DNA of 64,000 nucleotides from Peptoniphilus stercorisuis (GTDB lineage Bacteria; Bacillota; Clostridia; Tissierellales; Peptoniphilaceae): contig NZ_JAGGLJ010000008.1 in NCBI RefSeq assembly GCF_017874395.1, positions 1 through 64,000 on the forward strand, read 5' to 3'. Below are positions 35,331 through 44,892 of this stretch, piece after piece. Under the pieces are notes generated by a model. That model was given only the letters and a program-made list of their open reading frames with translations, was not told where the DNA came from and did no database searches. The position numbers and the translations under genes are program-made. How positions within the stretch are numbered: the stretch's first letter is position 1; the number at the start of each line of letters is the position of its first letter.

Positions 35331-36425
35331 TTAAACATTAAATTTGAATACCACGACATCTCCGTCTTGCATTATATATTCTTTACCTTCACTTCTTATT
35401 AATCCTTTATCTCTTGCTACTGCCATTGAACCTGCACTTATTAAGTCATCATAAGAGATTGTATCTGCTTTTATAAAACCTCTTTCAATATCAGTATGGA
35501 TTTTACCTGCTGCTTGAGGAGCCTTTGTACCACGTTTAATAGTCCAAGCACGTGTTTCTTCAGGTCCTGTTGTTAGGAAACTTATAAGTCCTAATAGGTC
35601 ATAACTTGATTTTATAAGTTTATCAAGTCCAGATGAACTTAGTCCAAGTTCTTCTAAAAATAGTTCTTTTTCATCATCTTCAAGTGATTGAATTTGAGAT
35701 TCTATTTCAGCACTTATTACTACTATTTCATCGCCTTGTTCTTTTGCAAATTCTTCAACAGATTGAACATATTTATTGTGAGACATATCTTCTGATAAAT
35801 CGTCTTCAGCAACATTAGCTACATAAATTACAGGTTTTGCACTAAGAAGTGCATAATTTCTAACTAATTTATCTTCTTCTTCATTTAACTTTACAGTTCT
35901 AGCTGGTTCACCTTTTTCTAAAACTTCAAGTAATCTTTGAAGTAAAGCAACTTCTGGTAAAAGTTTTTTGTCGCCTTTTGCTTGTTTTTGAGTTTTAGAA
36001 AGTCTTTTTTCAATTTGTTCAAGATCTGAAAAAATAAGTTCTAGATTTATATTGTCAATATCACGAAGGGGATCTACTGATCCATCAACATGTATTATAT
36101 TTTCATCTTCAAAACATCTAACAACATGTACTATAGCATCTACTTCACGAATATTTGCTAGAAATTGATTACCTAATCCTTCGCCTTTACTAGCGCCTTT
36201 TACTAAACCTGCTATATCAAAAAACTCTATACTTGTATAAAGTGTTTTTGAAGAATTGCTTATTTCAGTTAGTTTTTTTAAACGTTCATCAGGAACATTT
36301 ACTACACCAATATTAGGCTCAATAGTTGCAAAAGGGTAGTTTGCTGCCTCTGCTCCAGCTTTTGTCAGTGCGTTAAATAGAGTTGATTTTCCAACATTTG
36401 GAAGTCCTACTATACCTAATTTCAT
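35331..36425 (-). CDS. ychF: Redox-sensitive ATPase/GTPase YchF
   Basis: YchF is an Obg-related P-loop protein that prefers ATP and binds ribosomes. The 364 residues have GLPNVGKSTLFNAL at 6-19, DIAGLVKGASKGEGLGNQFL, and a C-terminal TGS-like domain (FLTTGPEETRAWTIKRGTKAPQAAG). The length is the family standard. It is transcribed alone. Confidence 0.96.
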   Translation of the reverse strand: MKLGIVGLPNVGKSTLFNALTKAGAEAANYPFATIEPNIGVVNVPDERLKKLTEISNSSKTLYTSIEFFDIAGLVKGASKGEGLGNQFLANIREVDAIVHVVRCFEDENIIHVDGSVDPLRDIDNINLELIFSDLEQIEKRLSKTQKQAKGDKKLLPEVALLQRLLEVLEKGEPARTVKLNEEEDKLVRNYALLSAKPVIYVANVAEDDLSEDMSHNKYVQSVEEFAKEQGDEIVVISAEIESQIQSLEDDEKELFLEELGLSSSGLDKLIKSSYDLLGLISFLTTGPEETRAWTIKRGTKAPQAAGKIHTDIERGFIKADTISYDDLISAGSMAVARDKGLIRSEGKEYIMQDGDVVVFKFNV

Positions 36426-36458
36426 TTTATCGCCTCATTTTCTTCTTTTTCAGGCTAT

Positions 36459-36487
36459 ATTATATCATAAATGTTTTTATTACCCAA
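36459..36487 (-). promoter_or_regulatory. Promoter of ychF
   Basis: On the minus strand, TTGGGT and TATAAT are separated by 17 bases, about 35 bases before the start. Confidence 0.7.
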
Positions 36488-36577
36488 TGTAAAAGAGATT
36501 TATAAATTTAAGAAATATTAATTATTTTAATTTTTGATGTTTTGATTTAAAAGGATAAATTATAGAAACTATAGATA

Positions 36578-36606
36578 TTGGAATTATATAGGCCTTAGTG
36601 TATAAT
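36578..36606 (+). promoter_or_regulatory. Promoter of the ABC-2 operon
   Basis: TTGGAA and TATAAT are separated by 17 bases, 36 bases before the ATPase start. Confidence 0.75.
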
Positions 36607-36641
36607 AAATAAGAGAAAAGAAAATAAAGAGGTGAATAGTA

Positions 36642-37529
36642 ATGAGTGCCATAGTCATAAATAATTTGACTAAAAGAATGGGAAAGAAAATTATTTTTTC
36701 TAACATTAATTTAGAGGTTTTAGAAGGAGAGTTTTTTTCTCTATTAGCTTTAGAAGGAGAAGGAAAAACAACACTTGCAAGAATATTATTTAATTATTTA
36801 AAACCAGCCATGGGATCTGCGACTATTTTTGATATGAATTGTTCTAAAGACTCTAAAACTATTAAAGAGAGTGTTGGTTATGTATCTGAAGAACTATTAT
36901 TTCAAGAAAATATAAAAGCATCTACATTATTTAAGAAAACTTTAGCTCTTCATAATTTACAAAATACTGAAGAACTAAAATATTTATTAGACTATTTTGG
37001 ATTTAATCCCAAAATAAGAGTTCCAGAAATGACAGAAAATGATAAGAAAATATTTTCTATAATAAATGCTTTAATTGTAAAACCTAGACTTATTATTTTA
37101 GATGAGCCAACTAGAGGTCTTACAGTTGAACAATCTATAAAACTATTTGAACATTTAAATAAATTAAAGACTGAAGAAGGTCTTACTATACTTTTACTTA
37201 CAGATTCATTAATAGAAGCTCAAAACTATTGTGATAGAGCAGCTTACTTATATAATGGTGAAATTAAAGATATTGAATATTTAAATGATAAAATTTCAAA
37301 TGATAAGATTGTAAAAATATATAGTAATATAGAAACTATTGATGCCTTTACAATGATAGGATCTAAGATTATAAAAAATACTCCTGAAGAGAAAGTTTTA
37401 TATTTTGATGGAGATTTAAAAGAATTATCTAGAACTATAGCAGATTTAAATATTGATAATTATAGCATTGAAGATTCATCACTTGCTGATAAAATCACAG
37501 CTTATTACACTAAGAAGGAGGCAGAATAA
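36642..37529 (+). CDS. ABC transporter ATP-binding protein with degenerate motifs
   Basis: The 295 residues make up an ABC-2-type ATPase. The Walker A is ALEGEGKTT (residues 36-44), starting with Ala instead of Gly. The signature is replaced by a MTENDKKIF segment rather than LSGGQ. Walker B, LIILDEPTRGL, is intact, followed by an H-loop equivalent near TILLLTDS that lacks the usual His. It overlaps the permease by 1 base (TAATG). Reduced motifs may mean low or altered ATP use, or a regulatory partner. Substrate unknown. Confidence 0.87.
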   Translation: MSAIVINNLTKRMGKKIIFSNINLEVLEGEFFSLLALEGEGKTTLARILFNYLKPAMGSATIFDMNCSKDSKTIKESVGYVSEELLFQENIKASTLFKKTLALHNLQNTEELKYLLDYFGFNPKIRVPEMTENDKKIFSIINALIVKPRLIILDEPTRGLTVEQSIKLFEHLNKLKTEEGLTILLLTDSLIEAQNYCDRAAYLYNGEIKDIEYLNDKISNDKIVKIYSNIETIDAFTMIGSKIIKNTPEEKVLYFDGDLKELSRTIADLNIDNYSIEDSSLADKITAYYTKKEAE

Positions 37530-38350
37530 TGGTTTTCGAAATGGAATTTAAATCCACCTTTGGAAAAATGATAGCCTGGATATTAGTGCTACTTGTTTTA
37601 GTAGGTTTATTACTTGCATTATATCCTATGATGCTTGACTTAAATATGAAAAGTATGTTTGATAGTTTTATTTCTAGTTTAAGCACTAGTTTTAAATCAG
37701 GTTTAGGACTAGAAGAAAAAATTGATTATACTAATATGGGACAATATATTGCATTTATATATCAATATATTGCAGTTTTAATTGCTATGTTTGCTATGCA
37801 AATTGGAGCAAATTCTCTAGCTAGAGAACAAAGTCTTGGAAATATTGAATATATTTATTCAAATCCAATAAGTAGAAGTGAAATAGTTACTCAAAAATTA
37901 TTATCATCTGTTTTAACTTATATAATATTCTTAGTTGTTTTAGCAGTTGCGACATTTGGTCTTGCTGTTGTACTTACTCCTAAGGATGCAGATATAAGGA
38001 AACAACAAATTGTAATTGATCTTATTAAAATATTTGTTGGACTTTTAGCAAGCGGATTTGTATATATGTCTATTGGATATTTTGTAAGTTCTCTATCTAA
38101 GACTATAAATTATACTGAAGGAATAAGTGTATTATTTGTTTTAATAAATATTATTCTTATTATTTTTGGTAAAATAAATGGTGGAACACTTAAAAATATT
38201 ATTAATAATTTTTCTTTAGAAGTATTTAAACCAATAAAAATGTTAACAGGAACTTTTTCAATAGTTGGAATATTAATAAATTTAGTAGTTTTTGTTATAT
38301 TTATTTTATTGACTTATTTAGTTTATGATAAAAAAGAATTGAAATTTTAA
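37529..38350 (+). CDS. ABC-2 type transporter permease
   Basis: The 273 residues have six predicted membrane helices and the cytoplasmic NSLAREQSLGNIEYIYSNPISRSEIVTQKLL, typical of ABC-2 permeases such as drug or peptide exporters and gliding-type ABC proteins. It follows its ATPase in one operon; no substrate gene is adjacent. The terminator lies directly after its stop. Confidence 0.87.
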   Translation: MVFEMEFKSTFGKMIAWILVLLVLVGLLLALYPMMLDLNMKSMFDSFISSLSTSFKSGLGLEEKIDYTNMGQYIAFIYQYIAVLIAMFAMQIGANSLAREQSLGNIEYIYSNPISRSEIVTQKLLSSVLTYIIFLVVLAVATFGLAVVLTPKDADIRKQQIVIDLIKIFVGLLASGFVYMSIGYFVSSLSKTINYTEGISVLFVLINIILIIFGKINGGTLKNIINNFSLEVFKPIKMLTGTFSIVGILINLVVFVIFILLTYLVYDKKELKF

Positions 38351-38374
38351 ATCCCAAGAAATTGGGATTTTTTA
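38350..38374 (+). terminator. Terminator after the ABC-2 operon
   Basis: AAATCCCAA pairs with TTGGGATTT around a GAAA loop, followed by a T-run. Confidence 0.85.
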
Positions 38375-38394
38375 ATTATAAGTTTATTTATTTG

Positions 38395-38423
38395 TTGAAT
38401 GTTAAAAAATATTATGATATACT
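38395..38423 (+). promoter_or_regulatory. Promoter of rpsB-tsf
   Basis: TTGAAT and TATACT are separated by 17 bases, about 107 bases before the S2 start. Confidence 0.75.
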
Positions 38424-38445
38424 TATTTACGATAATTAAAACACA

Positions 38446-38502
38446 CACTTTTAGATGGTTTAAGAGTTGCTTATATAGTCCTTAAATCAAATGACAAAAG
38501 TG
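38446..38502 (+). promoter_or_regulatory. Structured 5' leader of rpsB, probable S2 leader
   Basis: A long imperfect hairpin forms between CACTTTT and AAAAGTG, with inner GGTTTAAG pairing with CTTAAATC. Such an element ahead of rpsB is known to bind S2 in several bacteria; here the role is inferred. Confidence 0.5.
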
Positions 38503-38529
38503 GAAGAATAAAAAACGGAGGTGGATATT

Positions 38530-39267
38530 TTGTCAGTTATATCAATGAAAAATTTATTAGAGGCTGGTGTTCATTTTGGACATCAAACTAGAAGATGGAA
38601 TCCTAAAATGGATAGATTTATATTTACTGAAAGAAATGGTATTTATATTATAGATCTTCAAAAAACTGTCAAAAAAGTAGACGAAGCTTATGAATTCGTA
38701 AGAGAAATATCAGCAGAAGGTGGAACAATTCTTTTTGTAGGAACTAAAAAACAAGCACAAGATGCTATTGAAAAAGAAGCTAAAAAATGCGAAATGCCAT
38801 TTATTAACCAAAGATGGTTAGGTGGACTTCTTACAAACTACAAAACAATCAAAAAAAGAATTGAAAGATTAAATGAATTAAATGTTATGGAAGAAGACGG
38901 AACTTTCGACATTCTACCTAAAAAAGAAGTAATTGAATTAAAACATGAAAGAGAAAGACTTGAAAAATTCCTAGGTGGAATTAAAAACATGGAAGGTATG
39001 CCAGATGCTATCTTTATTGTAGATCCACGTAAGGAAAGAATCGCAGTAAAAGAAGCTCACATACTAGGAATTCCAATCGTAGGAATTGTAGATACAAACT
39101 GTGATCCAGATGAAATTGATTATCCAATTCCTGGAAATGATGATGCTATTAGAGCTGTTAAACTTGTAACCGAAACAATTGCAAATGCAGTATTGGAAGG
39201 AAAGCAAGGTACTCAAACTGAAGATTCAGAAGAGCAACCCGTCATAGAAAAAGAAGAATTAGAATAA
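38530..39267 (+). CDS. rpsB: 30S ribosomal protein S2
   Basis: S2 joins the 30S head-body region late. The 245 residues include [44 protein letters not shown] and [15 protein letters not shown]. An acidic tail follows. TTG 38530 behind GGAGGTG fits the start better than the in-frame GTG at 38521 inside the ribosome site. An attenuator-like terminator separates it from tsf. Confidence 0.96.
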   Translation: MSVISMKNLLEAGVHFGHQTRRWNPKMDRFIFTERNGIYIIDLQKTVKKVDEAYEFVREISAEGGTILFVGTKKQAQDAIEKEAKKCEMPFINQRWLGGLLTNYKTIKKRIERLNELNVMEEDGTFDILPKKEVIELKHERERLEKFLGGIKNMEGMPDAIFIVDPRKERIAVKEAHILGIPIVGIVDTNCDPDEIDYPIPGNDDAIRAVKLVTETIANAVLEGKQGTQTEDSEEQPVIEKEELE

Positions 39268-39273
39268 TATATT

Positions 39274-39317
39274 TATGAGAGTTCTAAAGCTATGCCTTTA
39301 AGACTCTCATTTTTTTT
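39274..39317 (+). terminator. Terminator or attenuator between rpsB and tsf
   Basis: ATGAGAGT..TAAAG pairs with CTTTAAGACTCTCAT, with one mismatch in the middle, followed by eight T. It ends 14 bases before the tsf start and may set a lower tsf level. Confidence 0.75.
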
Positions 39318-39330
39318 AGGAGGTATATAT

Positions 39331-39978
39331 ATGAAAATTAGTGCAGCACTTGTAAAAGAATTAAGAGACAAATCCGGAGCAGGAATGATGGACGCTAAAA
39401 AAGCCTTAGTAGAATCAGAAGGTAATATTGATAAAGCGATGGACCTTTTAAGAGAAAAGGGACTTGCAAGCGTAGCTAAAAAATCTGGAAGAATTGCATC
39501 AGAAGGTATTGTAGAATCATATGTACATGGTGGAAGAATTGGTGTTTTAGTAGAAATTAACTCTGAAACAGACTTTGTTGCTAAAAACGAAGAATTCCAA
39601 CAATTCGCTAAAGACATTGCTATGCAAGTAGCAGCTGTTAATCCAAAATACTTAAATCGTGATGAAGTACCAGCTGATGAAGTTGAACACGAAAAAGAAA
39701 TTCTTAAAGAACAAGCTTTAAACGAAGGAAAACCAGAACACATCGTTGAAAAAATGATCGTTGGCAGAATGGAAAAATTCTTTGAAGAAATTTGTTTAAT
39801 GGATCAAAAATTCATTAAAGATGGCGACAAAAAAATAATCGATCTTCAAAATGATCTTGCAGCTAAGATTGGTGAAAACATTAAAATTAGAAGATTTGTA
39901 AGATTTGAAGTTGGCGAAGGTCTTGAAAAAAGAGAAGAAGACTTTGCAGCTGAAGTAGCAAAACAAATTGGTCAATAA
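39331..39978 (+). CDS. tsf: Elongation factor Ts
   Basis: EF-Ts recycles EF-Tu from GDP to GTP. The 215 residues begin [25 protein letters not shown] and contain [16 protein letters not shown], the EF-Tu contact. This is the short Firmicute form with a single core. The ATG follows AGGAGG; an in-frame ATG 39 bases upstream lies in the terminator. Confidence 0.97.
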   Translation: MKISAALVKELRDKSGAGMMDAKKALVESEGNIDKAMDLLREKGLASVAKKSGRIASEGIVESYVHGGRIGVLVEINSETDFVAKNEEFQQFAKDIAMQVAAVNPKYLNRDEVPADEVEHEKEILKEQALNEGKPEHIVEKMIVGRMEKFFEEICLMDQKFIKDGDKKIIDLQNDLAAKIGENIKIRRFVRFEVGEGLEKREEDFAAEVAKQIGQ

Positions 39979-39991
39979 TAGGGAGATATCT

Positions 39992-40699
39992 ATGAATCCA
40001 AAATATCGCAGAATTGTTTTAAAATTAAGTGGAGAAGCTATGGCTGGTGAACAAGGTATTGGTATTGATATTGATACTGTTAAACAAATAGCTTCACAAA
40101 TAAAAAGCATTCATGAAATGGGTGTAGAAACTAGCGTTGTTATTGGAGGCGGTAACTTTTGGAGAGGTAGAGATGCTCTAACAATTGATAGAGCAACTTC
40201 TGACTATATGGGAATGCTTGGAACTGTAATGAATGGACTTGCATTTCAAGACTGTCTTGAAGAAATGGGTGTTACTACAAGACTTCAAACAGCTATAGAA
40301 ATGAAAGAAGTAGCAGAACCATATATTAGAAGACGTGCCATAAGACATTTAGAAAAAAATAGAGTTGTTATTTTTTCGGCAGGAACAGGAAATCCATTTT
40401 TCTCAACTGATACAACAGCAGCACTAAGAGCTGCTGAGATTGATGCTGATGTAATTCTATTAGCAAAAAAAGGTGTTGATGGTATTTACGACTCAGACCC
40501 AAAATTCAATAAAGATGCCAAAAAATTTGACAATCTAACATACTATGAAATATTAAGCCGTGAGTTAAAAATTATGGACTCAACTGCAACATCTTTATGT
40601 ATGGATAATGAAATTCCTTTAATAGTATTTGGAATAGATGAGCCAAACTCAATGATAGATGTTGTTTGTGGTAAGGACATAGGTACTAATGTTAAATAA
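39992..40699 (+). CDS. pyrH: UMP kinase
   Basis: PyrH phosphorylates UMP to UDP. The 235 residues show [38 protein letters not shown] and [17 protein letters not shown], as in the bacterial amino-acid-kinase-fold enzyme. ATG 39992 is behind AGGGAG. The tsf-pyrH-frr order is conserved. Confidence 0.96.
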   Translation: MNPKYRRIVLKLSGEAMAGEQGIGIDIDTVKQIASQIKSIHEMGVETSVVIGGGNFWRGRDALTIDRATSDYMGMLGTVMNGLAFQDCLEEMGVTTRLQTAIEMKEVAEPYIRRRAIRHLEKNRVVIFSAGTGNPFFSTDTTAALRAAEIDADVILLAKKGVDGIYDSDPKFNKDAKKFDNLTYYEILSRELKIMDSTATSLCMDNEIPLIVFGIDEPNSMIDVVCGKDIGTNVK

Positions 40700-40710
40700 G
40701 GGGGATATAT

Positions 40711-41268
40711 ATGATATCTGATCTTAAAAAAGATGCTGAATCAAGAATGACTAAAACTGTAGATGTTTATAAAGAAGATCTACAAACTATAAGAGCAGGC
40801 CGTGCTAATCCAGCATTATTAGACAAAATTACTGTTGAATGTTATGGACAACAAACTCCATTAAATCAAGTTGCTGGAATCTCTGCACCTGAAGCTAGAC
40901 TTTTAGTTATACAACCATGGGATGCAAACTTAATTCCTGAAATAGAAAAATCTATTCTTAGATCTGATTTAGGAATAAATCCATCAAATGATGGAAAAGT
41001 AGTAAGACTTGTTATTCCACAACTAACAGAAGAAAGACGTTTAGATCTTACTAAAATTGTAAAGAAAAATGGCGAAAATGCTAAAATTGCAATTAGAAAT
41101 ATTAGACGTGAAGTAATAGATGACATTAAAAAAAGAGAAAAATCAAAAGAAATTAGTGAAGATGATAGAATTGTTGGAGAAGAAGAAATTCAAAAAATCA
41201 CTGACAAATTTATTGACGAATTAGATAAAATAACTAAAGCAAAAGAAGAAGAATTAATGGAAATTTAA
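40711..41268 (+). CDS. frr: Ribosome recycling factor
   Basis: RRF splits the post-termination ribosome with EF-G. The 185 residues have the standard features [32 protein letters not shown] and the C-terminal helix [19 protein letters not shown] precedes the start. A strong terminator follows. Confidence 0.97.
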   Translation: MISDLKKDAESRMTKTVDVYKEDLQTIRAGRANPALLDKITVECYGQQTPLNQVAGISAPEARLLVIQPWDANLIPEIEKSILRSDLGINPSNDGKVVRLVIPQLTEERRLDLTKIVKKNGENAKIAIRNIRREVIDDIKKREKSKEISEDDRIVGEEEIQKITDKFIDELDKITKAKEEELMEI

Positions 41269-41271
41269 TTA

Positions 41272-41295
41272 ATAGGGCCGAAAGGCCCTTTTTTT
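41272..41295 (+). terminator. Terminator after frr
   Basis: AGGGCC pairs with GGCCCT around a GAAA tetraloop, followed by seven T. uppS starts 13 bases later, so read-through likely feeds it. Confidence 0.92.
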
Positions 41296-41307
41296 AAAAG
41301 GAGATTT

Positions 41308-42036
41308 ATGGAAACCTTAAAATCAAAAATAGATATGAATAGACTTCCTCATCATATTGGAATAATTATGGACGGAAATGGAAGATGGGCTAAAAATAGA
41401 AATTTGCCTAGAAGTATGGGCCATAAAGAAGGAGCAAAAAGAGTAATAGACATAGTAGAAGCTTCTTATAAACTTGGGATTGAATCTCTATCTTTATATG
41501 CTTTTTCCACAGAAACTTGGAAAAGGCCAGAAGAAGAAGTAAATAAACTTATGGAACTTTTGATTTATTATATTAGAACTCAACTTAATAAAATAATAAA
41601 AAACAATATTAAAATAAATGTAATGGGTGATATTACAAAACTTCCTAAGAAAGTTCAAAGTGAAGTAGAAAGAGTATTATCTCTTACAAAATCAAATGAT
41701 CAAATGACATTAAATATAGGTCTTAACTATGGCGGACGAGATGAGATAATTAAAGCTGTTAAAAATATTTCTAAAGAGTATAAAGAGGGTATTATAGATA
41801 TAGAGGATATAGATGAAAATACTTTTAGTGATTATCTTTATACAAAGGGCCAACCAGAACTTGATTTGCTAATAAGATCAAGTGGTGAATTAAGAGTTAG
41901 TAATTTTATGCTATATCAGCTAGCTTATTGCGAATTTTGGTTTTCAAATATATTGTGGCCAGATTTTAAAGAAGAATTATTATACAAAGCCATAATAGAC
42001 TATCAAAATAGAGACAGAAGGTTTGGTGGGATATAA
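41308..42036 (+). CDS. uppS: Undecaprenyl diphosphate synthase
   Basis: UppS builds the C55 lipid carrier for wall polymers. The 242 residues have IIMDGNGRWAKNR with catalytic Asp22, GHKEGAKRVID, LYAFSTETWKRP and RSSGELRVSNFM, all signature blocks of cis-prenyltransferases. It begins the lipid-precursor gene run uppS-cdsA-rseP-ispG. Confidence 0.96.
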   Translation: METLKSKIDMNRLPHHIGIIMDGNGRWAKNRNLPRSMGHKEGAKRVIDIVEASYKLGIESLSLYAFSTETWKRPEEEVNKLMELLIYYIRTQLNKIIKNNIKINVMGDITKLPKKVQSEVERVLSLTKSNDQMTLNIGLNYGGRDEIIKAVKNISKEYKEGIIDIEDIDENTFSDYLYTKGQPELDLLIRSSGELRVSNFMLYQLAYCEFWFSNILWPDFKEELLYKAIIDYQNRDRRFGGI

Positions 42037-42804
42037 TTGACAGAATTACAAAAAAGAGTTTTAACAGGTATAGTGGGAATAGTAGTTTTATTATTCGTAC
42101 TAATGCAAGGCGGAATCTTTTTAAAATTAGCACTATTTCTTTTATCAGTAGAAGTAGTTAGAGAACTTTATAATGCTTTTAGAAATATTAAAATAAATTT
42201 AAATATAATAAGTTTATTAATAGGTTGTATATCTTTATTTATATTTGAAATTTATGAAGTGTCTTTAGATTTTAGTATTATTTTAGTTTTAATTTCATCT
42301 TTTATATTTGTATTATTTAGCGAAAAGTACTCATTAAATGATATTGCTTTTACAGTTTTTTCTTTTATATATGGTCCTTACTTATTAAATTTACTATATG
42401 GTTTAGACAAAAGTTTAATATATTTAGTATTTATTATAGCATTTAGTACAGATACATTTGCTTATTTTATAGGATCTGCTATTGGAAAACATAAATTAAT
42501 CCCAAAAGTAAGTCCGAATAAATCTATTGAAGGGGCACTTGGTGGCATTATAGGATGTTTAGTATTGACATTAATATACTTTTACTATATAAAATTACCT
42601 ATAAATATTTTATCTATAATATTTATTATTATTGCTTCAATGGCAGGACAGATAGGAGATTTATTTGCATCAAAAATAAAAAGAATTACAGGAATAAAAG
42701 ATTATGCTAAGATTTTACCTGGACATGGTGGAATTTTAGATAGATTTGATAGTACTATTTTAATTATTCCATTTATTTATATTTTACAGTTCTTTTTATT
42801 CTAA
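42037..42804 (+). CDS. cdsA: Phosphatidate cytidylyltransferase (CDP-diglyceride synthase)
   Basis: CdsA makes CDP-diacylglycerol from phosphatidate and CTP, feeding pgsA (63214-63747). The 255 residues have about seven helices and the family signature from SKIKRITGIKDYAKILPGHGG to ILDRFDS. The start is a TTG one base after uppS. dxr normally comes next but is absent. Confidence 0.94.
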   Translation: MTELQKRVLTGIVGIVVLLFVLMQGGIFLKLALFLLSVEVVRELYNAFRNIKINLNIISLLIGCISLFIFEIYEVSLDFSIILVLISSFIFVLFSEKYSLNDIAFTVFSFIYGPYLLNLLYGLDKSLIYLVFIIAFSTDTFAYFIGSAIGKHKLIPKVSPNKSIEGALGGIIGCLVLTLIYFYYIKLPINILSIIFIIIASMAGQIGDLFASKIKRITGIKDYAKILPGHGGILDRFDSTILIIPFIYILQFFLF

Positions 42805-42816
42805 AATGGAGGTATT

Positions 42817-43824
42817 ATGGCAACATTAATAGGATCTATAATAGTATTTATGCTAGTTATAATGCTACATGAACTTGGGCATTTTACAGTAGCTAAATTA
42901 GTTGGAATAAAGGTAAATGAATTTTCAATTGGTATGGGACCAAAGTTAATTCAAAAGGAAAAAGGAGAAACTAAATACTCCATTAGAGCACTTCCTATTG
43001 GAGGATATGTTGCTATGGAAGGTGAAGAAGAATCATCAGATGATCCAAGAAGTTTTGAAAATGTTTCAATTCCAAAGAAAATGGCAGTTGTACTTGCAGG
43101 AGCTTTTATGAATTTTGTTCTGGCAATAGTTGCCTTTTTCTTTGTTGCGCTTTTACTAGGATCTTCAACTACAAATGTAGGTGTAGTTATTGAAAATTCT
43201 CCAGCTTATATAGCAGGAGTTCAAAAAGATGATAAAATTTTATCTGTAAATGATAAAGAAATTAAATCATGGCAAGAAACTATTGAAGAAATTTCATCAA
43301 CACAAAATAGTGAGATTATTAAATTAGAATTAGATAGAAATGGTGAAAAGATAACTAAAGAAATTACACCTGAGCTAAAAGATGGAGTTCCAACAGTTGG
43401 AATAGGTACAAAACTTGAAAAGTCTGTATCAAAATCTATCTTATCAGCTTTTCAAATGACATGGTATATAGTTATAAGTATAATTGATGTATTTAAGTTG
43501 ATTTTTAGTGGAAACTTCAATATGCAATTATTATCTGGACCAGTTGGAGTAATATCTCAAATTGGAAAAGAAACGGCAAAGGGAATTGTCTATTTAATCA
43601 ATATACTAGGTATAATAAGTGCAAACTTAGGAGTTGTAAATTTACTTCCTATTCCTGCACTTGATGGTGGAAAATTCTTATTTTTATTAATAGAAGCAAT
43701 CACTGGCAAAAAAATCAATGAAAAGTTTGAAACAACTATTAGTTTAATAGGTTTTAGCTTTTTAATAGGTTTAATGCTATATGTGACAATATTTGGAGAT
43801 TTAGCAAGGATAATTAGTAGGTAA
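42817..43824 (+). CDS. rseP: Site-2 intramembrane metalloprotease RseP/RasP
   Basis: This 335-residue membrane protease has HELGH zinc ligands near residue 20, a PDZ domain around 110-195 (GVVIENSPAYIAGVQKDDKILSVNDKEI) and the third ligand in LPIPALDGGKFL. It cleaves anti-sigma factors and signal peptide remnants. GGAGGT precedes the ATG. It is 12 bases after cdsA and 4 before ispG. Confidence 0.95.
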   Translation: MATLIGSIIVFMLVIMLHELGHFTVAKLVGIKVNEFSIGMGPKLIQKEKGETKYSIRALPIGGYVAMEGEEESSDDPRSFENVSIPKKMAVVLAGAFMNFVLAIVAFFFVALLLGSSTTNVGVVIENSPAYIAGVQKDDKILSVNDKEIKSWQETIEEISSTQNSEIIKLELDRNGEKITKEITPELKDGVPTVGIGTKLEKSVSKSILSAFQMTWYIVISIIDVFKLIFSGNFNMQLLSGPVGVISQIGKETAKGIVYLINILGIISANLGVVNLLPIPALDGGKFLFLLIEAITGKKINEKFETTISLIGFSFLIGLMLYVTIFGDLARIISR

Positions 43825-43828
43825 TAAT

Positions 43829-44884
43829 ATGATAAATAGAAAAAAAACAAAACAAATTAAAGTAGGAAATTTATATATTGGTAAAGATGCACCTATATCA
43901 GTGCAGTCTATGACTAATACAATTACAAAAGATATAGATAAAACAGTAGAACAAATTTTAAAATTAGAAGATGCAGGTTGTGATATTATTAGATTTGCTG
44001 TAAATGATTTAGAAGACGCAGCAGCAATTCCAATTATTAAAAGTAAAATTAATATTCCAACTATAGCAGATATACAATATGATTATAGACTAGCATTTGC
44101 ATCTGCTGAAAATGGAATAGATGGACTTAGAATTAATCCTGGAAATATTGGTGAAAGATGGAAAGTTGAAGAAGTAGTAAAAGCTTGCAAAGAACATAAT
44201 ATTTCAATAAGAGTTGGTGTTAATTCAGGATCTGTTAAAAAAGAGTTTTTGGAAAAATATAATGGAGTAAATGAAGAATCAATATGTTACTCAGCACTAG
44301 AAGAAATTGAAATTTTAGAATCTATGAATTTTAATGATATAAAAGTTTCTCTAAAGGCAAGTGATGTTAATTTATCTATAGCATCTTATACTAGATTTTC
44401 AGAATTAAGCGATTATCCATTACATTTAGGTATTACAGAAGCAGGACCTGCTTTTGCAGGAACAATAAAATCTTCTGTTGGAATAGGTACTTTACTTGCT
44501 AATGGAATAGGGGATACTATAAGAGTATCACTTACAGCTGATCCTGTTGAAGAGGTTAAAGTTGGTCGTGAAATCTTAAAGTCCTTAGGCTTATATACTA
44601 AAGGAATAGATATAGTATCTTGTCCTACTTGTGCTAGAACTAAAATAAATTTATTAGAAATTGTTGAAGAAGCTCAAAAAAGACTTGATAAAATAAAAGA
44701 TAAAAATTTAAAAGTTGCTCTTATGGGATGTGCTGTAAATGGACCTGGAGAAGCTCGTGAAGCTGATATTGGAATAGCAGGTGGAGATGGAGAAGGCATC
44801 ATCTTTAAAAAGGGAGTAATCGTTAAAAAGGTAAGAGAAGAAGACTTACTAGATGAATTATTTAAAGAAATAGAAAAGTTATAG
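43829..44884 (+). CDS. ispG: 4-hydroxy-3-methylbut-2-enyl diphosphate synthase (IspG)
   Basis: IspG is the iron-sulfur enzyme of the penultimate MEP step, making HMBPP. The 351 residues begin with VGNLYIGKDAPISVQSMTNT and have the [4Fe-4S] ligands in SCPTCART and MGCAVNGPGEA near 268-310. The length is the short bacterial form. Its partner dxr is missing from this operon. Confidence 0.96.
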   Translation: MINRKKTKQIKVGNLYIGKDAPISVQSMTNTITKDIDKTVEQILKLEDAGCDIIRFAVNDLEDAAAIPIIKSKINIPTIADIQYDYRLAFASAENGIDGLRINPGNIGERWKVEEVVKACKEHNISIRVGVNSGSVKKEFLEKYNGVNEESICYSALEEIEILESMNFNDIKVSLKASDVNLSIASYTRFSELSDYPLHLGITEAGPAFAGTIKSSVGIGTLLANGIGDTIRVSLTADPVEEVKVGREILKSLGLYTKGIDIVSCPTCARTKINLLEIVEEAQKRLDKIKDKNLKVALMGCAVNGPGEAREADIGIAGGDGEGIIFKKGVIVKKVREEDLLDELFKEIEKL

Positions 44885-44892
44885 GTGATATT

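Noticed and set aside
39273-39743. 156-codon minus-strand frame inside tsf
   Set aside because: It is a shadow of tsf, which has clear family motifs; no ribosome site.
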